Assembly: GCA_018340375.1 (NCBI GenBank)
Contig: JAFFJZ010000006.1
Coordinates: 10,496,001 to 10,560,000 of the forward strand
Direction: 5' to 3'
DNA length: 64,000 nucleotides
Source: Gonatopus flavifemur
Taxonomy: Eukaryota; Arthropoda; Insecta; Hymenoptera; Dryinidae
Shown: positions 10,855 to 22,404 of the stretch, piece by piece
Layout: each line of letters opens with the position of its first letter
Position numbering within the stretch: the first letter of the stretch is position 1
Translations under genes and position numbers: made by a program
Notes under the pieces: model-generated
What the model saw: the letters and a program-made list of their open reading frames with translations, nothing else
Told to the model about the DNA's origin: nothing
Databases searched by the model: none

Positions 10855-11235
10855 AATGAATTTATTTTTATCTTTGTGAAAACTATGTTATGTGCAGTGT
10901 CAAAGATTGTTTTCTAAATTTCATATATATTTATTTGAAGCAATTGATACATCAATTTTGTAATAATTGCATGACATCTTATAAAGAATTATAATTTTTC
11001 ATACATTTTTATATAAATCTTAATGCATTTTGTAGGAAATTTCATGAATCCATGATTGAATTAGAATTCAAATACAAGTTTCAGAATTAACCTTCAAGGA
11101 TTCATCCCTGAAACTTTCAGACCTTTTTTATAAGTCCAGTTTCGAGTATTTTTGTGCAAACGAAACTGCCACCAGATGGAGCCAACCATTCGCTGGTATG
11201 CTCTGAATGTAAGAAATCTTACACTATTCTTTACA
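10855..11235 (+). mobile_element. Degraded relative of the 13760-14021 element
   Basis: The interior (about 10920-11120) resembles 13790-13990 along its length, for example TTTCATGAATCCATGATTGAA. The right end TTTACAGTGTG resembles a CACTG terminus, but the left end is not clear. Confidence 0.5.
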
Positions 11236-11280
11236 GTGTGTCTGAACATTGAAAAACAAACAAACAAACAACCTTATGTT

Positions 11281-11349
11281 CTTGAAGTTTGAAACGTATG
11301 TAGAAACCAAACGAAAACTTCAACTCACAAAATCTGATAAATCATCGAC
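11281..11349 (-). mobile_element. Family A element fragment, interrupted
   Basis: Reads GAAGTTTGAAACGTATG and then AACTCACAAAATCTGATAAATCATCGACG, the start of the 31511 copy. It stops at a TTTACACGG boundary. The expected middle part (CTCGAATAAAC, GGAACTGGAAACA) resumes near 12388. Confidence 0.6.
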
Positions 11350-12387
11350 GTTTACACGGAAAAAAAACTAACAATAATATTGCTGGATTGACAATAAAAA
11401 ATATTGTTATACATCAACCCACAATAAATATCGTAAAAATATGACCGTCGCTATTGCTCAACTGGCAACGATATTATATTGTCAAGAGTATTAACAATTC
11501 AAATATTCAATTTTGCAATATTATATAGCTATATGAATAATTTATATCAAAATATCTGAAAACTATTACTTTTGACTGAGAAAAAACATTTTTCGTCCGA
11601 ATTTATTACTACAAACATTCTATCACGATTTGTTTTGATTCGTTTGTGAAGCACAGGCAATTTTAAGTTCCACAGTTGGAAAGTAGCCTCAGAGCGAGAT
11701 TTGAACCCGAGTTCTCCGAGTGGGAAACAAAGCCATTATCATATTAGCAGATCTCCAAGATGACAACTGAGTACTTGAATTGCCATTTATTGTAATCCTC
11801 GACCCTGTTGAGAGTTTACGATCAGAATATATTCAAGAAAAACATAAAATTGTGCACCTTAAATGAATGAATTAGGATCTGAATCACAAGAATTTTCTCA
11901 GGAATGAATAAAACTTGTCAAATTTGTTTATGAAACTCATGTAAAGTTTGTTGATCAATCAGAAATTGAAATCAATTTTTGTATTTGTGAATTCAAGAAA
12001 AATTTCATCAAAGAAAGGGTAACCGTCTCCCGTGATGGATCAAAATTATTTTCTCATGGGATTAATTATTCTGTTTTATATGTTCAAAATATATAGCTGT
12101 TTTGACAATGAATGGATTTCGTCACAACAATTTATTTTGTTAATTCAATGATACTTATTGTGCTCGCTGCTTGATATTGTTTTGTCTGTCAAATTAACAA
12201 TGTTTATTGTGAATTCAAACGGCAACTCATATTGTCATTTCAACTAGTGATTTTCAGCAATACAATTCTTGTTAAAAAAACAATGTGATATTGCTGTGAG
12301 AACAACAAATGATTGTATAACCAACAATAAAATGTTAACAATTCTTATATTGCTGGTTCTACCATACACATTTTTGTTCGTGTATAT
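11350..12387. mobile_element. Composite insertion rich in ATATTGCTGG/ACAATA motifs
   Basis: Starts with an ACACGGAAAAAAA terminus. Related motifs AATATTGCTGG and TATTGCTGGTT sit near the two ends, with many ACAATA/TATTGT words between. It splits a family A copy and itself contains a tRNA-like fragment at 11685-11770. Boundaries are approximate. Confidence 0.4.
11685..11770 (-). mobile_element. tRNA-like SINE fragment, copy 1
   Basis: On the minus strand it contains a B-box-like GGGTTCAAATC and upstream GTCATCTTGGAGAT. It aligns over about 95 nt with 54499-54600. No complete cloverleaf is visible. Confidence 0.4.
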
Positions 12388-12452
12388 TCTCGAATAAACA
12401 TTCTAGGAACTGGAAACAGTGTTTAAAACATTCACTTATACTGCGAAATTTA

Positions 12453-12567
12453 TGTTGCTGGTGTTTGAATCGTTTATTGAAACGGATTGGTAATCGAATA
12501 AAGAAATCCTCAGTTCTCAAAGACCCAAGAACGATGTTTCCAGTTCCAAGGGATAATTCTAAAAAGA
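12453..12567 (+). mobile_element. Family A element, left half
   Basis: TGTTGCTGGTGTTTGAATCG followed by GACCCAAGAACGATGTTTCCAG and AGTTCCAAGG (given in parts), as in the other copies. The right half is missing. Confidence 0.65.
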
Positions 12568-13759
12568 TAGCAATTCTTTCTGAATTTTCTGTAGAAATTT
12601 GTTCATACCGAAATATTGGAATCTCTTCATCTGTGGAATCCTCTAACGCGTTTTGGAGTAATTCTCGTTCAAAAATCATCCATTCGGTTAGAATTAACAG
12701 ACAATTCATCCAGTATTGGTGTAAATAAATTGTTTGTGATGATCAAATGATGTTTTCTCACGTAATGCGAACAATTTTTTGGTATTAATTATCCCGATAA
12801 GATAATTTTGCGTGCTTTTATCAACGTGACACTTTATTTTCAAGAGATATTTCGTTCTGAACACGGTAATCTCATTGAAAGTATACAACCGATCTTTTCT
12901 GTTACTTCATTCCATTCTGGAAAAGTTTGAAAGATGGAGAATGTGATAACGACTTTTCTTTTTCAAATTTGATTCCTTTCCTGGGACAGCAGAATTTTCC
13001 TGTCCATTGTTTTACTGGAATATTGAATGTTTTTGAAAATCTATTTGCTACGTCGGTTGATTATTTAGTACGAGTTGGGAATTTTGTGCTGAGGCAGGAA
13101 AATTTTCATCATTATACATTCCGAGGAAACAAGCACACTGTTTATTTTTGTTTCGTTTTTAATTGCATTTGAAATTATTAAAGTTCCGTGAAAGTAGAAT
13201 AATAACCGTAAAACGGGGTGAATATGGTCATTTTGGAATAAATAGGATCACCCAAAGAATAAGTTGAATGAGTTCATATCTAACTACACGCAGGCCTGCG
13301 AAAGAATGAAAATTTTTGCCCCTATGATATATCATATTAGAAGAATGGAATTCTCATTCCCATACATCCTGACAACACCCTCAGGAGATTTTAGGAATAT
13401 TACAATCTTGCAGATATATTTGACAACTTGGGATGGTCATAAATCCGCAAGAAAAAATCGTAGGTAACCGTTCAATAGTTTATTTTGAAGGGGAAGAATG
13501 CTATAAAGTGATGCAATTGGAAAGAAAGATCAAGAAAATTTTGTGCGTCCTGTGCATAACCTCAAAAGTGGCAAAAAACTGCATTTTCCGAATATATACC
13601 CTTGAATATCTCAAAATCCTGACGTGATAGCCCAATTCTGACTTTGTATTTGGATTCTACGCAGCAAATTACTTCAGAAAATGATCCTCAGCTGCAAAGG
13701 GGCGAAAATTTTCATTTTTTCGCAGGCCTGTGTTATTTTATCAATAGGAACGATGAATG

Positions 13760-14021
13760 CACTGTAAAAAATTGCTTCCTATATTCCATATAAATTTATG
13801 TGAAGGAATTAACGTATAAATTTTGTATTAATTTTCAAAACTTTTCTGACTTTTCATATGGAATTTTATGAGATTTCATACAGGATTATGATTCTTCATG
13901 CATCTTCATATGCATTCTGAAATACATTTTGCGGTGAATTTCACGAATTCATGATTGAACCAGATTTCAATTAAAACTTTCAAAATTTCCATTCATTTGA
14001 TGTAGGCTATTTTTTATAGTG
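13760..14021. mobile_element. 262-bp CACTG-ended element with TG target duplication
   Basis: Termini are CACTGTAAAAAATTGC and, in reverse complement, CACTATAAAAAATAGC. It is flanked on both sides by TG (13758-13759 and 14022-14023). No ORF. Confidence 0.8.
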
Positions 14022-14503
14022 TGCTCACTATTCACCACTTTTATTATTTGAACCAATTAGTTGAGATTCTATTTAACATCTTTCCCCTTGCGTGATCTCA
14101 TTCACTTCAATGAGATTCTACACAGTAAAAAATTTTATGTACATAAATATTAACATAAGAATTGTATCAAATGAACACAAAAATATTGAAAGGACACTGA
14201 AAAGCTATTAATTCGATGATTTTATATGTTATTTGGAACATAAACTCCGAGTGGACCGTTAGTGACATAGACTTTTCAGCTGTGTATTCATCCCGTTTTA
14301 CGGTACTCGTTTTGTATTGTGAATTGTATGAATAATTATTACTCATATAAATAAATAGCAATATATTCGAAGATTGTCAAAGTGTAGATGCATATAGAAA
14401 GGATGAATTATGAATGTGTGTTGACAATTAGATCTTCGTGAAGTAAACTGGATTTATAAACATCATTATGCGTTAGCTGGTCAAGTTGTCTTTATGCGCA
14501 AGT

Positions 14504-14880
14504 GTCATAGACCAGGCAAAAATGCGAGCGAAGCGAGCATTTTTGAGATACTTGAATTGCGAGCGAAGCGAGCATCGTGTTGAACGTCCGATGGCGAGCG
14601 AAGCGAGCAATACTATCTAATCGCGAGCGTAGCGAGCGCCATAGACCTGGCGAAAATGCGAGCGAAGCGAGCATTGTTCAGACACTTGAATTGCGAGCGG
14701 AGCGAGCATCGTGTTGAACACCCGATGGCAAGCGAAGCGAGCAATAGCATCTGATCGCGAGCGCAGCGAGCGCCATAGATCTGGCAAAAATGCGAGCGAA
14801 GCGAGCATTTTTGAGATACTCGAATTGTGAGCGAAGCGAGCAATATCATCTGATCGCGAGCGCAGCGAGCGCCACAGACC
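14504..14880. repeat. GC-rich tandem array of GCGAGCGNAGCGAGC units
   Basis: Eleven copies of the 15-mer start at 14524, 14559, 14594, 14623, 14658, 14693, 14728, 14757, 14792, 14827 and 14857. Units 1, 5 and 9 are exactly 134 bp apart, as are 3/7 and 4/8, giving a four-subunit higher-order period. The third period is about 34 bp short. All copies keep GCGNAGC intact. Confidence 0.95.
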
Positions 14881-14882
14881 TG

Positions 14883-15296
14883 CACTGAGAGAAGAGCGAT
14901 TTGGAGGTTCAGTAAATAGTATTATATTTGATCGATAAATCTGAATATTACTGAACTTTCAGCGATGTTTCACGAAATTCCAAGAAACATTACTGAAATT
15001 TTGCTCTACATTACTCAGTGTTCTACAATCGTTATCATAGCATACAATATTCATAACCAAATTTGCTGTGTAACACTCAATTCCTAAACGTTTAGTAATT
15101 GAGTGACACACAGCGAATTTGGTCGTGAATATTGTATTATATAATAACGATTGTAGAACACTGAGTAATGTAAAGCAAAATTTCAATAATGTTTCTTGAA
15201 ATTTCGTGAAACGTCGCTGAAAGTTCAGTAATATTCAGATTTATCGATCAAATATAATACTATTTACTGAACCTCCAAATCGCTCTTCTCTCAGTG
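14883..15296. mobile_element. 414-bp spacerless palindromic element inserted in the tandem array
   Basis: Begins CACTGAGAGAAGAGCG and ends in its exact reverse complement. The two halves match almost throughout and meet at TAAACGTTTA with no loop. TG target duplication is at 14881-14882 and 15297-15298; the array's empty sequence ACCTGGCAAAA is restored when the element is removed. Confidence 0.92.
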
Positions 15297-15298
15297 TG

Positions 15299-15317
15299 GC
15301 AAAAATTCGAGTGAAGC
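15299..15317. repeat. Tandem-array fragment between two insertions
   Basis: GCAAAAATTCGAGTGAAGC is a decayed copy of array unit GCAAAAATGCGAGCGAAGC. Confidence 0.85.
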
Positions 15318-15973
15318 CCCGGATAGCATGGGAAGATTTTCTAAACATTGGTAGAACGTACTTGCTCACACAGAGAACATTCAAAGGAGATCCCAGGACG
15401 TTCTAAGAACACCGCATGTATGTCCCAGGGACATACAAATGTTCCGTAATGTTCTATTCATCTTCACCCATTGTTGTGGGGACGTGTTCAATAAACATGT
15501 CAATGACGTTCTCCGATGCTACACGTATGTTAGTAAAGGTTAATTTCTATGAAAGTACGTTTGGAAAACATACGGTCACAGAAAAGAATTCTTGAAATGA
15601 GAAAATTTTTCTTGTCACTGGGCCAAAACTCAGTTTTTTCTTGAGCCTAGAAAATTTTACTCGAATTTGGGAAATTCTTTTTGAAATCAAAACGAACTTT
15701 TCTCGATTCAAGTAAAATTTTCTAGGAAATCTTTCAAGAAAAAAATGAGTTTTGTCCCAGTGACAAGAAAAATTTTCTCATTTCAAGAAATCTTTTCTGC
15801 GAGTGTAATAAGAAGGTTCCGTGTCGGATGAAAAGAATGTACCGGGAACGTATTCGGGTGCACTAAAAATGAAGGTTCTCCAAACATATCAAAACCTACC
15901 TCCCGGAGACCAAGAGGCGCAGAACTTAGGTTATGTTGCTAAAACGTCCAGAAGACTTCCGTTGTTATCTGGG
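15318..15973. mobile_element. 656-bp element with CCCRGATARCA termini inserted in the array
   Basis: Ends are CCCGGATAGCA and, in reverse complement, CCCAGATAACA. GC duplication lies at 15316-15317 and 15974-15975. Removing it rejoins GTGAA-GC-GAGCAA, matching the array. It hosts a nested palindrome at 15577-15801. Confidence 0.8.
15577..15801. mobile_element. Nested 225-bp foldback element
   Basis: Left CACAGAAAAGAATTCTTGAA and right TTCAAGAAATCTTTTCTGCG are inverted. The arms continue through ATGAGAAAATTTTTCTTGTC and CACTGGG. It lies wholly within the 15318-15973 element, the third level of nesting. Confidence 0.8.
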
Positions 15974-15975
15974 GC

Positions 15976-16060
15976 GAGCAATACCTAGAATATCTGATCG
16001 CGAGCGTCATAAACTTCACGAAAATGGGAGCGTCATGAAAGCAAATTCTTGAAAAATTGT
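15976..16060. repeat. Decayed distal part of the tandem array
   Basis: GAGCAATACCTAGAATATCTG, then CGCGAGCGTCATAAACTTCACG and AAAATGGGAGCG (given in parts) follow the array's order but with eroded GCGAGC cores. Confidence 0.75.
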
Positions 16061-19000
16061 GCAACAAATTTCTCCTTGCACTCTGAAGATACTTACGGTG
16101 CCTAAATATAGTACACTCGAGAATGAATAAAAGTGAACTATTCTTATCTCTCCACTAATTAGTGAAAGAAACGTTTGCGATGTAGCTGCAAATTATTATA
16201 CAATCTACAAACTGGTTTTTAGGCCATCTTAATGTTACTAACCATACTCCATTCTCGAGTATTCATTTTTATTGAAGAATATTTTTCTAGGTATACAAGA
16301 AAGAACACGCTTGAGAATTCAAATAAGATTCCTATGAGACAGGGATTGTGCTCGCAATCAACTTATATCGATAATTCTCGAACTCTCGAGAAATAAAAAG
16401 TCACTATTAGGATTCAAGAAAACAAAAAGTATCGTCGAGCATCAATTTTGATACAACGTATGCAACGTATACAACCTTTTATACTCAATAAATCTTTATC
16501 TTACGATACTAGGATTATTTTCCTTTCTCCTTTGCCCGATCATCTCGTTTGAATTCGAGGAAACATGTAAAATCGAATTTATCAATAATAGCTTGAGTGA
16601 TATTTCAACTTGAGGGAACCGCGACTCGACATTTGACTTTTTATCATATTATCCGTGGTTGCCAACCGCGCACTAATAATGAGATGAATATAAAGAGCAA
16701 GATACAGAAAAAAACACAATCACACGCGATAACGACGACTACAGCGATACAACGATGACGAATAGGTAATCGGAGAATTCCAAAATTGTTCAATTCCTCT
16801 TTTTTTTTTGTCAAGTTTGACTTTGAACTCCGCGTGATTCCTTTCCCATTATTATTTACAACTTAGCCTTGGAATTCATATCAGCCTTGACCAACAAACA
16901 AAATAAGTTGAATCATCATTTGTGTCACTCGCAAAATACATTATTCGCGATTCAATACCGTATGTATACGTGTTGTACGTATAGTAGTATATTGTATGAA
17001 ATCTAGGGAATGGTTGGACGTTGTTCCGACGTTATGCAAGCACCTCGCCTTCTAGTATCAGAGTATTATGTAGCAGGCACGATGGTCTAGTAACCTATAC
17101 GTGGCGACATCGTTGTACCCGCCTCTATTACCTCTTTTATCTGTAGAACATACCGAACGGAACGCGCGCGACGTTAAAAGTCATGGTCGGTGAAAGTATC
17201 AAAGAGTAGCAGCAACAGCAGCAGCCGCAGCAGCAAGAGGTAGACAGCTACAGCACCAACAGCAACAACAACATACAACTGCAACATACTATATTCAGTA
17301 TGTATCACAGATATGCGACTTTGCTTGCCTCTTCTTTCCTCTCTTTCTCTCCTCATTATTGTACAGTGCGGCGAACGTGCTTGTTCGCATACAAGCGTAC
17401 ATCGGAGAAACCAGCAGCGTGTACCTCGTACACCACGGTCCCTCCCAACCGGTTACAATCATTATAAAATACAAAAAAATAAAACCCATAATATCCACGG
17501 TTAGTCACGATAGGGGTAGGGAATCAAAACTTCTACACCCGACCATAATTAAAATCTCGAAACATTCGATATCTATCGCGATTCTCTGGTACAACGCATT
17601 CAATTCATTTCACATTACTCACTTCCAGCGGAGAAAAACTGATAGAATCAAATCGATTACCACCGCTTCCTCTCATCCTTACCTGCAACAAAAAGCAAAA
17701 AACAAACAAATATTATTATTCTATTCATTTCAAGAGATAAAGAAGAACCTTAAAAGTATTCAACATCGCCACACCCGAGGGAATGAATCGCGAATATACG
17801 CGAATATATAGTCGAAGAGATATCTTCGTGTATCATTGAAATGATCTGCATTCCAAGGACAAATATTACATACATTTATTCCATTCTTATTCTACGTTAC
17901 TATGCAAAGTCTACCAAGTACGAGTATCTGTGTTACTAGAATACATCGCGTCTCTTTCACGATACTATCAAACGAATGTAGGATACTATACATAAAAAAT
18001 AATACAGCCCGATACGATGTACGACGCTTGATATTTCCCTACAAAGTAGAATAACTTGAAATAGGAGTTTACGGAATAACGATGATTTCCATTAAACACA
18101 GATTTGTATGAAACGAACGTGTACACCCCATCCGAGATTCAACCGTCCGTATCTCGCGGAACTTACACTTGTCTCGTGTTCCTAAATCGAGAAAAGTCAA
18201 ATGTTTTTACAAAGAACAGTATATTTCCGGCGGAGATCTCAGCCTGCAGGTAGTCAGACATTCCTCTCCGAGTAAGAGGAAAGGAGAAACCCAGAGGGAA
18301 AGAGAGAACGAGAGATCCTGTTCCTCCGAGCTCTCTTATGTTTATGTTGTCGAGAGAACACGAAGAACCTGCAGAGAAACTACCTTGCCTCCTCTGCCGT
18401 ATACCTTGATATAGCCAAGTTGTTGTACGTGTTAAGACACGCGGAGTTCGAATCCCCTGTCCCGTCTATCCACGTAGTATAGCGTGTATAGCTAGTTAGG
18501 CAAATCTCAAGCCGAGGAGAAAAATAATGAATAACTGCATACTAAATAGAGTAAAGGTATACGACGCATGAAGCGTGCATGGATACTTAGAAGCGAAAAG
18601 GTATTCCTCCAAGTTATTCAAAGATTTGTACTTTTCAATAACAATATCCAACTCGAGAGCGATTTATTTTGACAGATGTCGTATCTCGTATTCGAAGACT
18701 CGTCGATTCTGAAATCGATAAAAATAACCAGGCTCTTGACACTTTTCGTTTCTCAAGAATAAAGGCTTTTCATATAGGTGCGAGGAAAAATGAAAGTTGG
18801 TGTATACGTAGAGGTGTTTGAGAAACGCAACTGAATGGGTTTGTTTGGATCAGAACTTTGAACCTGGTAAACATATCTCTTTTCGAGAATTATCAAAGAC
18901 ATTATTCTACGTTGAATTTGAAATTGTGTTCCCTGAGATCTATGAAAACATTTTTCAAAATACATACACAGGTAATGAAATTTATGTGAAAAGAAATCGA

Positions 19001-19317
19001 TGAGCAGCGCATAAATTTATCTTCATACCAAGGTACTTTGCTCGGTTGGAACACTGAAGTGCTGAGTCAATCCATTGGTTATACTTTTATTCATTTTATC
19101 ATTGTTAATATCATTGCTATTCTAGGTCGGATTGCGTGAAAAGTAGGGAAATCCCTGGATACAACACAATTATTAGAGATAATAGGGTCTACTTAATAGG
19201 CCTCATAATGTATTGGATTTTTCCTGGAAAGTATCCGACTGTCTAATTACAATTACTACAATCATTGGGCTGCACGAAAGTTACTTGGAACAGGCTTCAA
19301 CTGCGCAGAGCGGCCCT
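16061..19317. other. Intron 1 segment, mostly unique sequence
   Basis: AT-rich with short CAG/CAA-rich stretches near 17200-17280, and the strong recursive splice candidate at 17683. No repeat family with clear ends and no protein-like ORF. A tRNA T-loop-like motif (AGTTCGAATCCCC) occurs near 18445. Confidence 0.5.
17677..17720 (-). promoter_or_regulatory. Strong candidate recursive splice site (ratchet point) in EcR intron 1
   Basis: The minus strand reads a long T-rich tract, then TTTTTGTTGCAG/GTAAGGATGAG, with the junction between 17683 and 17682. An optimal 3' splice site is fused directly to an optimal 5' splice site with no exon between, the signature of zero-length exons used to remove long introns stepwise in insects. 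It would split the 27.3-kb intron into steps of about 17.4 and 9.8 kb. Confidence 0.6.
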
Positions 19318-19319
19318 TA

Positions 19320-20302
19320 CACGGAGAGAAATTTGATGGTTGAAAGTGTTAAAATACGTAGGTAATATCATTATCAAAATTGGGAAACTGAAACTATTGG
19401 GAATAGCTTGGAAATAGAATTATCACGATGGTAAACTTCACTTTGTGAAAAATTTCAAAATTTCTTCAGGAAAACTAACAAAGGTAATATTGATGATTCC
19501 AGGCAGTGCTAATACTTTTTACCATTAGCGATCTTAATGTTTCCTTACACCTCATTTCAAGATTCTCGCAAGCAAGAGCTCTAAAAATCGAAGCAAAGGC
19601 AATCATTTTCACCATCAATGATGGTAATATCATTCACTAAAATGAAAAAGAAATTTACTTGCAAAAACATATTTCCAGGCACATTTGTGAGTTCATGTTG
19701 TCCAACCTTCGAGTTATTACCACCATATTTGTTGATTGCAATCATGTTATTTTTAATACATTCTTGAGTACAGTTTAAAATGAAAAATCCTAATCACGCG
19801 GAGGGGATTCGAACTTAAGAATAATGTACTTATATCTGCCTATAAACTTTACAATTAAAGCCATTTTACTACGCTCGCACTTATGAATTCGCTGTTTTGA
19901 AGTTTCATTGAAAGACTAAACGAGGGAACGTAAACTGGACAACTCGTTGTGTGCGATAATTGTGAGAAAATCTCAAGCGCTGTTGGAAAATATTACCATC
20001 GGCGCTTGTATTATACCGACCCGTCATTGGTAGTAAATGTGATTCGTGGCTTTCAAAATTCAGAATAGTTGTTCAAACAAAACCTATTATTGTCAAGTGG
20101 TGATAATTTCCATTAGAAAAGGTATTTATTTCGTTTCTTCATAGCTGTTATTACTGAAATAGATTTTCTCACGCTAAATCTTGATTTTTACCATCGTGGC
20201 TGACGATTATTTACTAATTTCCAAATTACTGTCGATATTTTCCAATAATACTAGTTCATGACAAAAAATAGTAATCTTCACAATTAAATTTTTCTCCGTA
20301 TA
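19320..20302. mobile_element. 983-bp element with CACGGAGARAAATTT termini and TA target duplication
   Basis: Left CACGGAGAGAAATTTGATGG and the reverse complement of the right end, TACGGAGAAAAATTTAATTG, match. Flanking TA is at 19318-19319 and 20303-20304. The interior repeats GATAATATTACC-like words in both orientations. No ORF. Confidence 0.75.
19797..19878 (-). pseudogene. tRNA-like sequence with A and B boxes
   Basis: The minus strand has TAGTAAAATGG, an exact A-box match, and about 50 nt later AGTTCGAATCC, a B-box match. Acceptor and T stems do not pair well, so this is a tRNA pseudogene or SINE head, embedded in the 19320-20302 element. Confidence 0.4.
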
Positions 20303-20371
20303 GTTTCTCTCTTATCTCGTCTTTTAGATCAACTAATGAACTTTTCTAGCTACATTCGATCATTGGGGTCA

Positions 20372-20592
20372 TATTAAAATTTTTCAAGTGAGATTTCACT
20401 CTTTGGCCAGCCGGGAGTAAGTTTGTGAAATTTTCACGTAAGATTTGCGCTCTTTTAGAGCGATAGTCTGAGCTTTGAGGTTGGAAACTTACAACCACTC
20501 CAATTCCGTAGTGAATTTTTTGCTTAAGAAGAGTGAGAGTCTTAACTCGGAAGTGAAACTTGAGATTCTTCTATCTCTCAGATTTAGAGAGA
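20372..20592. mobile_element. Family B element (CTCTCTAAA...TTTAGAGAG)
   Basis: Contains AAAATTTTTCAAGTGAGATTTCACTCTT in parts and ends TCAGATTTAGAGAG. It shares ACTC/GAGTG-rich organisation with the copies at 22.4, 27.7, 38.7 and 45.3 kb. Left terminus eroded. Confidence 0.65.
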
Positions 20593-20599
20593 ACGTGAC

Positions 20600-22190
20600 T
20601 GCCCCGGTAAAATTTATCATAGCGATTGTCTAGCACTTTTCAGCGAGTCACTAGACAGGACCTTGACATTGATTATAAGGTGGATAGAGCCATTTCCGCT
20701 AGAGTGATTATTATCGAGACCATTACAGATGAATTATCTCTTCTAATTTAGCATCGGGAGATGACGAATATATACCTTTTCTAGTTCAATATAAGCGTTG
20801 TTATATTTTTTTATACCGTTAAGTTTGCCAAATATGGAAATGTTACATTTTAAGAACGCCACGATGAACAAGAATTGAAAAACACACCTGATTTGAATGA
20901 ATTTTTGAGAATTAATCGACTACAGAGCAAAGTTACCGTTGAAAATCTTTCAAAGCCTTATAAAAATAATTCCTCCACTTTCAAAATTCCCTGAAAATTG
21001 TCAAAACATAACGGTTCGATTGTCAATGGAATGAAACATGATCGATAGAAAAACCCGGTTACGATCCGGTTCTGAACTTTCATTATACGCAGTTATTATG
21101 CATTCAAATATTATCTTTAAATTCAGCTGACACATCTCTCCACAAATTGGTTACCCATCGAAATGTGTTGTTAACTGTGCTCGTAACTGTATTCGTAACC
21201 GAAAATACAGTGATAAAGTTATTTTAATAATTGAACATTCATATTTTCCTCACCGCACATACGAAAAGAATAATAAAACCCACGAAATCATTTTAAATTG
21301 AGAACAGCGTTTAAGAATATATAAGATAATACTCAACTAATACGAGATAAGTGTTTGGAGAGAAGAAACAAAATGATGTACGAGGAGGTTGCAGGGTTTC
21401 GAACATATTTACGTGCTTATGACGTACGTTCGTGGATTTTTTTCATTTTTGTTTTTTTCTTTTTAAATTTTTTCAATTGTACATACGTGTACGTATAAAT
21501 AGGCACATTAAGATACCGGATAGGAGATACACACCAAGCATCTCTCCTGTACAAGCCAGAGTCAAGGTCGTGCAGTGTTCCACCGCTCTACTCAACCTCT
21601 TCTCGTCTTGCTGTTTGCGAGAAGAGAGGCGAAAGGGAGAAAAGATAGAGGGAAGCAGATGATAATATGGAAGAAGAGAGAAAAAGGTAGATACTAACCG
21701 GTATGAGAGACTAAAATTCTATCGAGTTGGAGAGTAGCGATGTAGAGTGAGAAATGAAAGAGGAAGGGGAGGTTCTTCGTGGCTGGCCGAGTGGATGGAT
21801 GATCGCTTGGCTGGGTTGTATACTTATATAGGCTATGCAACGCGATAGTTTGCGTCGTCTTGTTGTTCTCGTATACTCATGCACCCTGGAAAACCTTCCA
21901 TCCTCGAATGGATTCGAAATATTGTAAACAAAAATCCCACTCCGAAGTTTTCAATCTTGGAGTCAAAATTGCATAGATATCCAACATACTCTTGAAATTT
22001 GAAATTTCCATGTAAATTCAAACGAAAGGTAGGTTCCTCTCTGGGGCTGGCTAAGGAGTTGATTCTCAATCCAACAAGGTGGAATAATCTGACTCCTTAG
22101 ACAACCAAACAGGAACCTGCCTATTTGGAAGTGGAAACACGAGCCACTACTGACTGAGTTGCCAGAATTGTCAGTACACTGACAAAAAAT
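20600..22190. other. Intron 1 segment without recognised feature
   Basis: Unique AT-rich DNA. A purine-rich stretch lies at 21600-21780. No gene or clear repeat seen. Confidence 0.5.
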
Positions 22191-22310
22191 TCAGAAAAAA
22201 TGGTTGAAGCCGAAATTAACCATATATTCTGGTTATCACACTAAAAAAAAAAATGTAGTTTTTCTAACCTGGGAGATGTAGTTAATTTTGGCTTCAACCA
22301 TTTTTTCTGG
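22191..22310. repeat. Inverted repeat of about 120 bp
   Basis: Arms AGAAAAAATGGTTGAAGCC and GGCTTCAACCATTTTTTCT flank an interior with a poly-A run; the match continues inward through GAAATTAAC. Confidence 0.75.
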
Positions 22311-22404
22311 ATGTCACAATCATATTTTCTGGTGAATAGCACTAGATTTCAAGTTATTGCAATTACGGGTGTTCCAATTAGACCATGTTTCTGCCAGCGT
22401 ACTG

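Noticed and set aside
14504..14880. CRISPR-like look of regularly spaced repeats
   Set aside because: The host is eukaryotic, the repeats are only 15 bp, the spacers are themselves repeated with a 134-bp period, and no cas genes exist.
14492..14885. Three overlapping minus-strand open frames rich in ARFAR/ASLA repeats
   Set aside because: They are translations of the tandem GCGAGCG array in different frames; several frames stay open because the repeat lacks stop codons.
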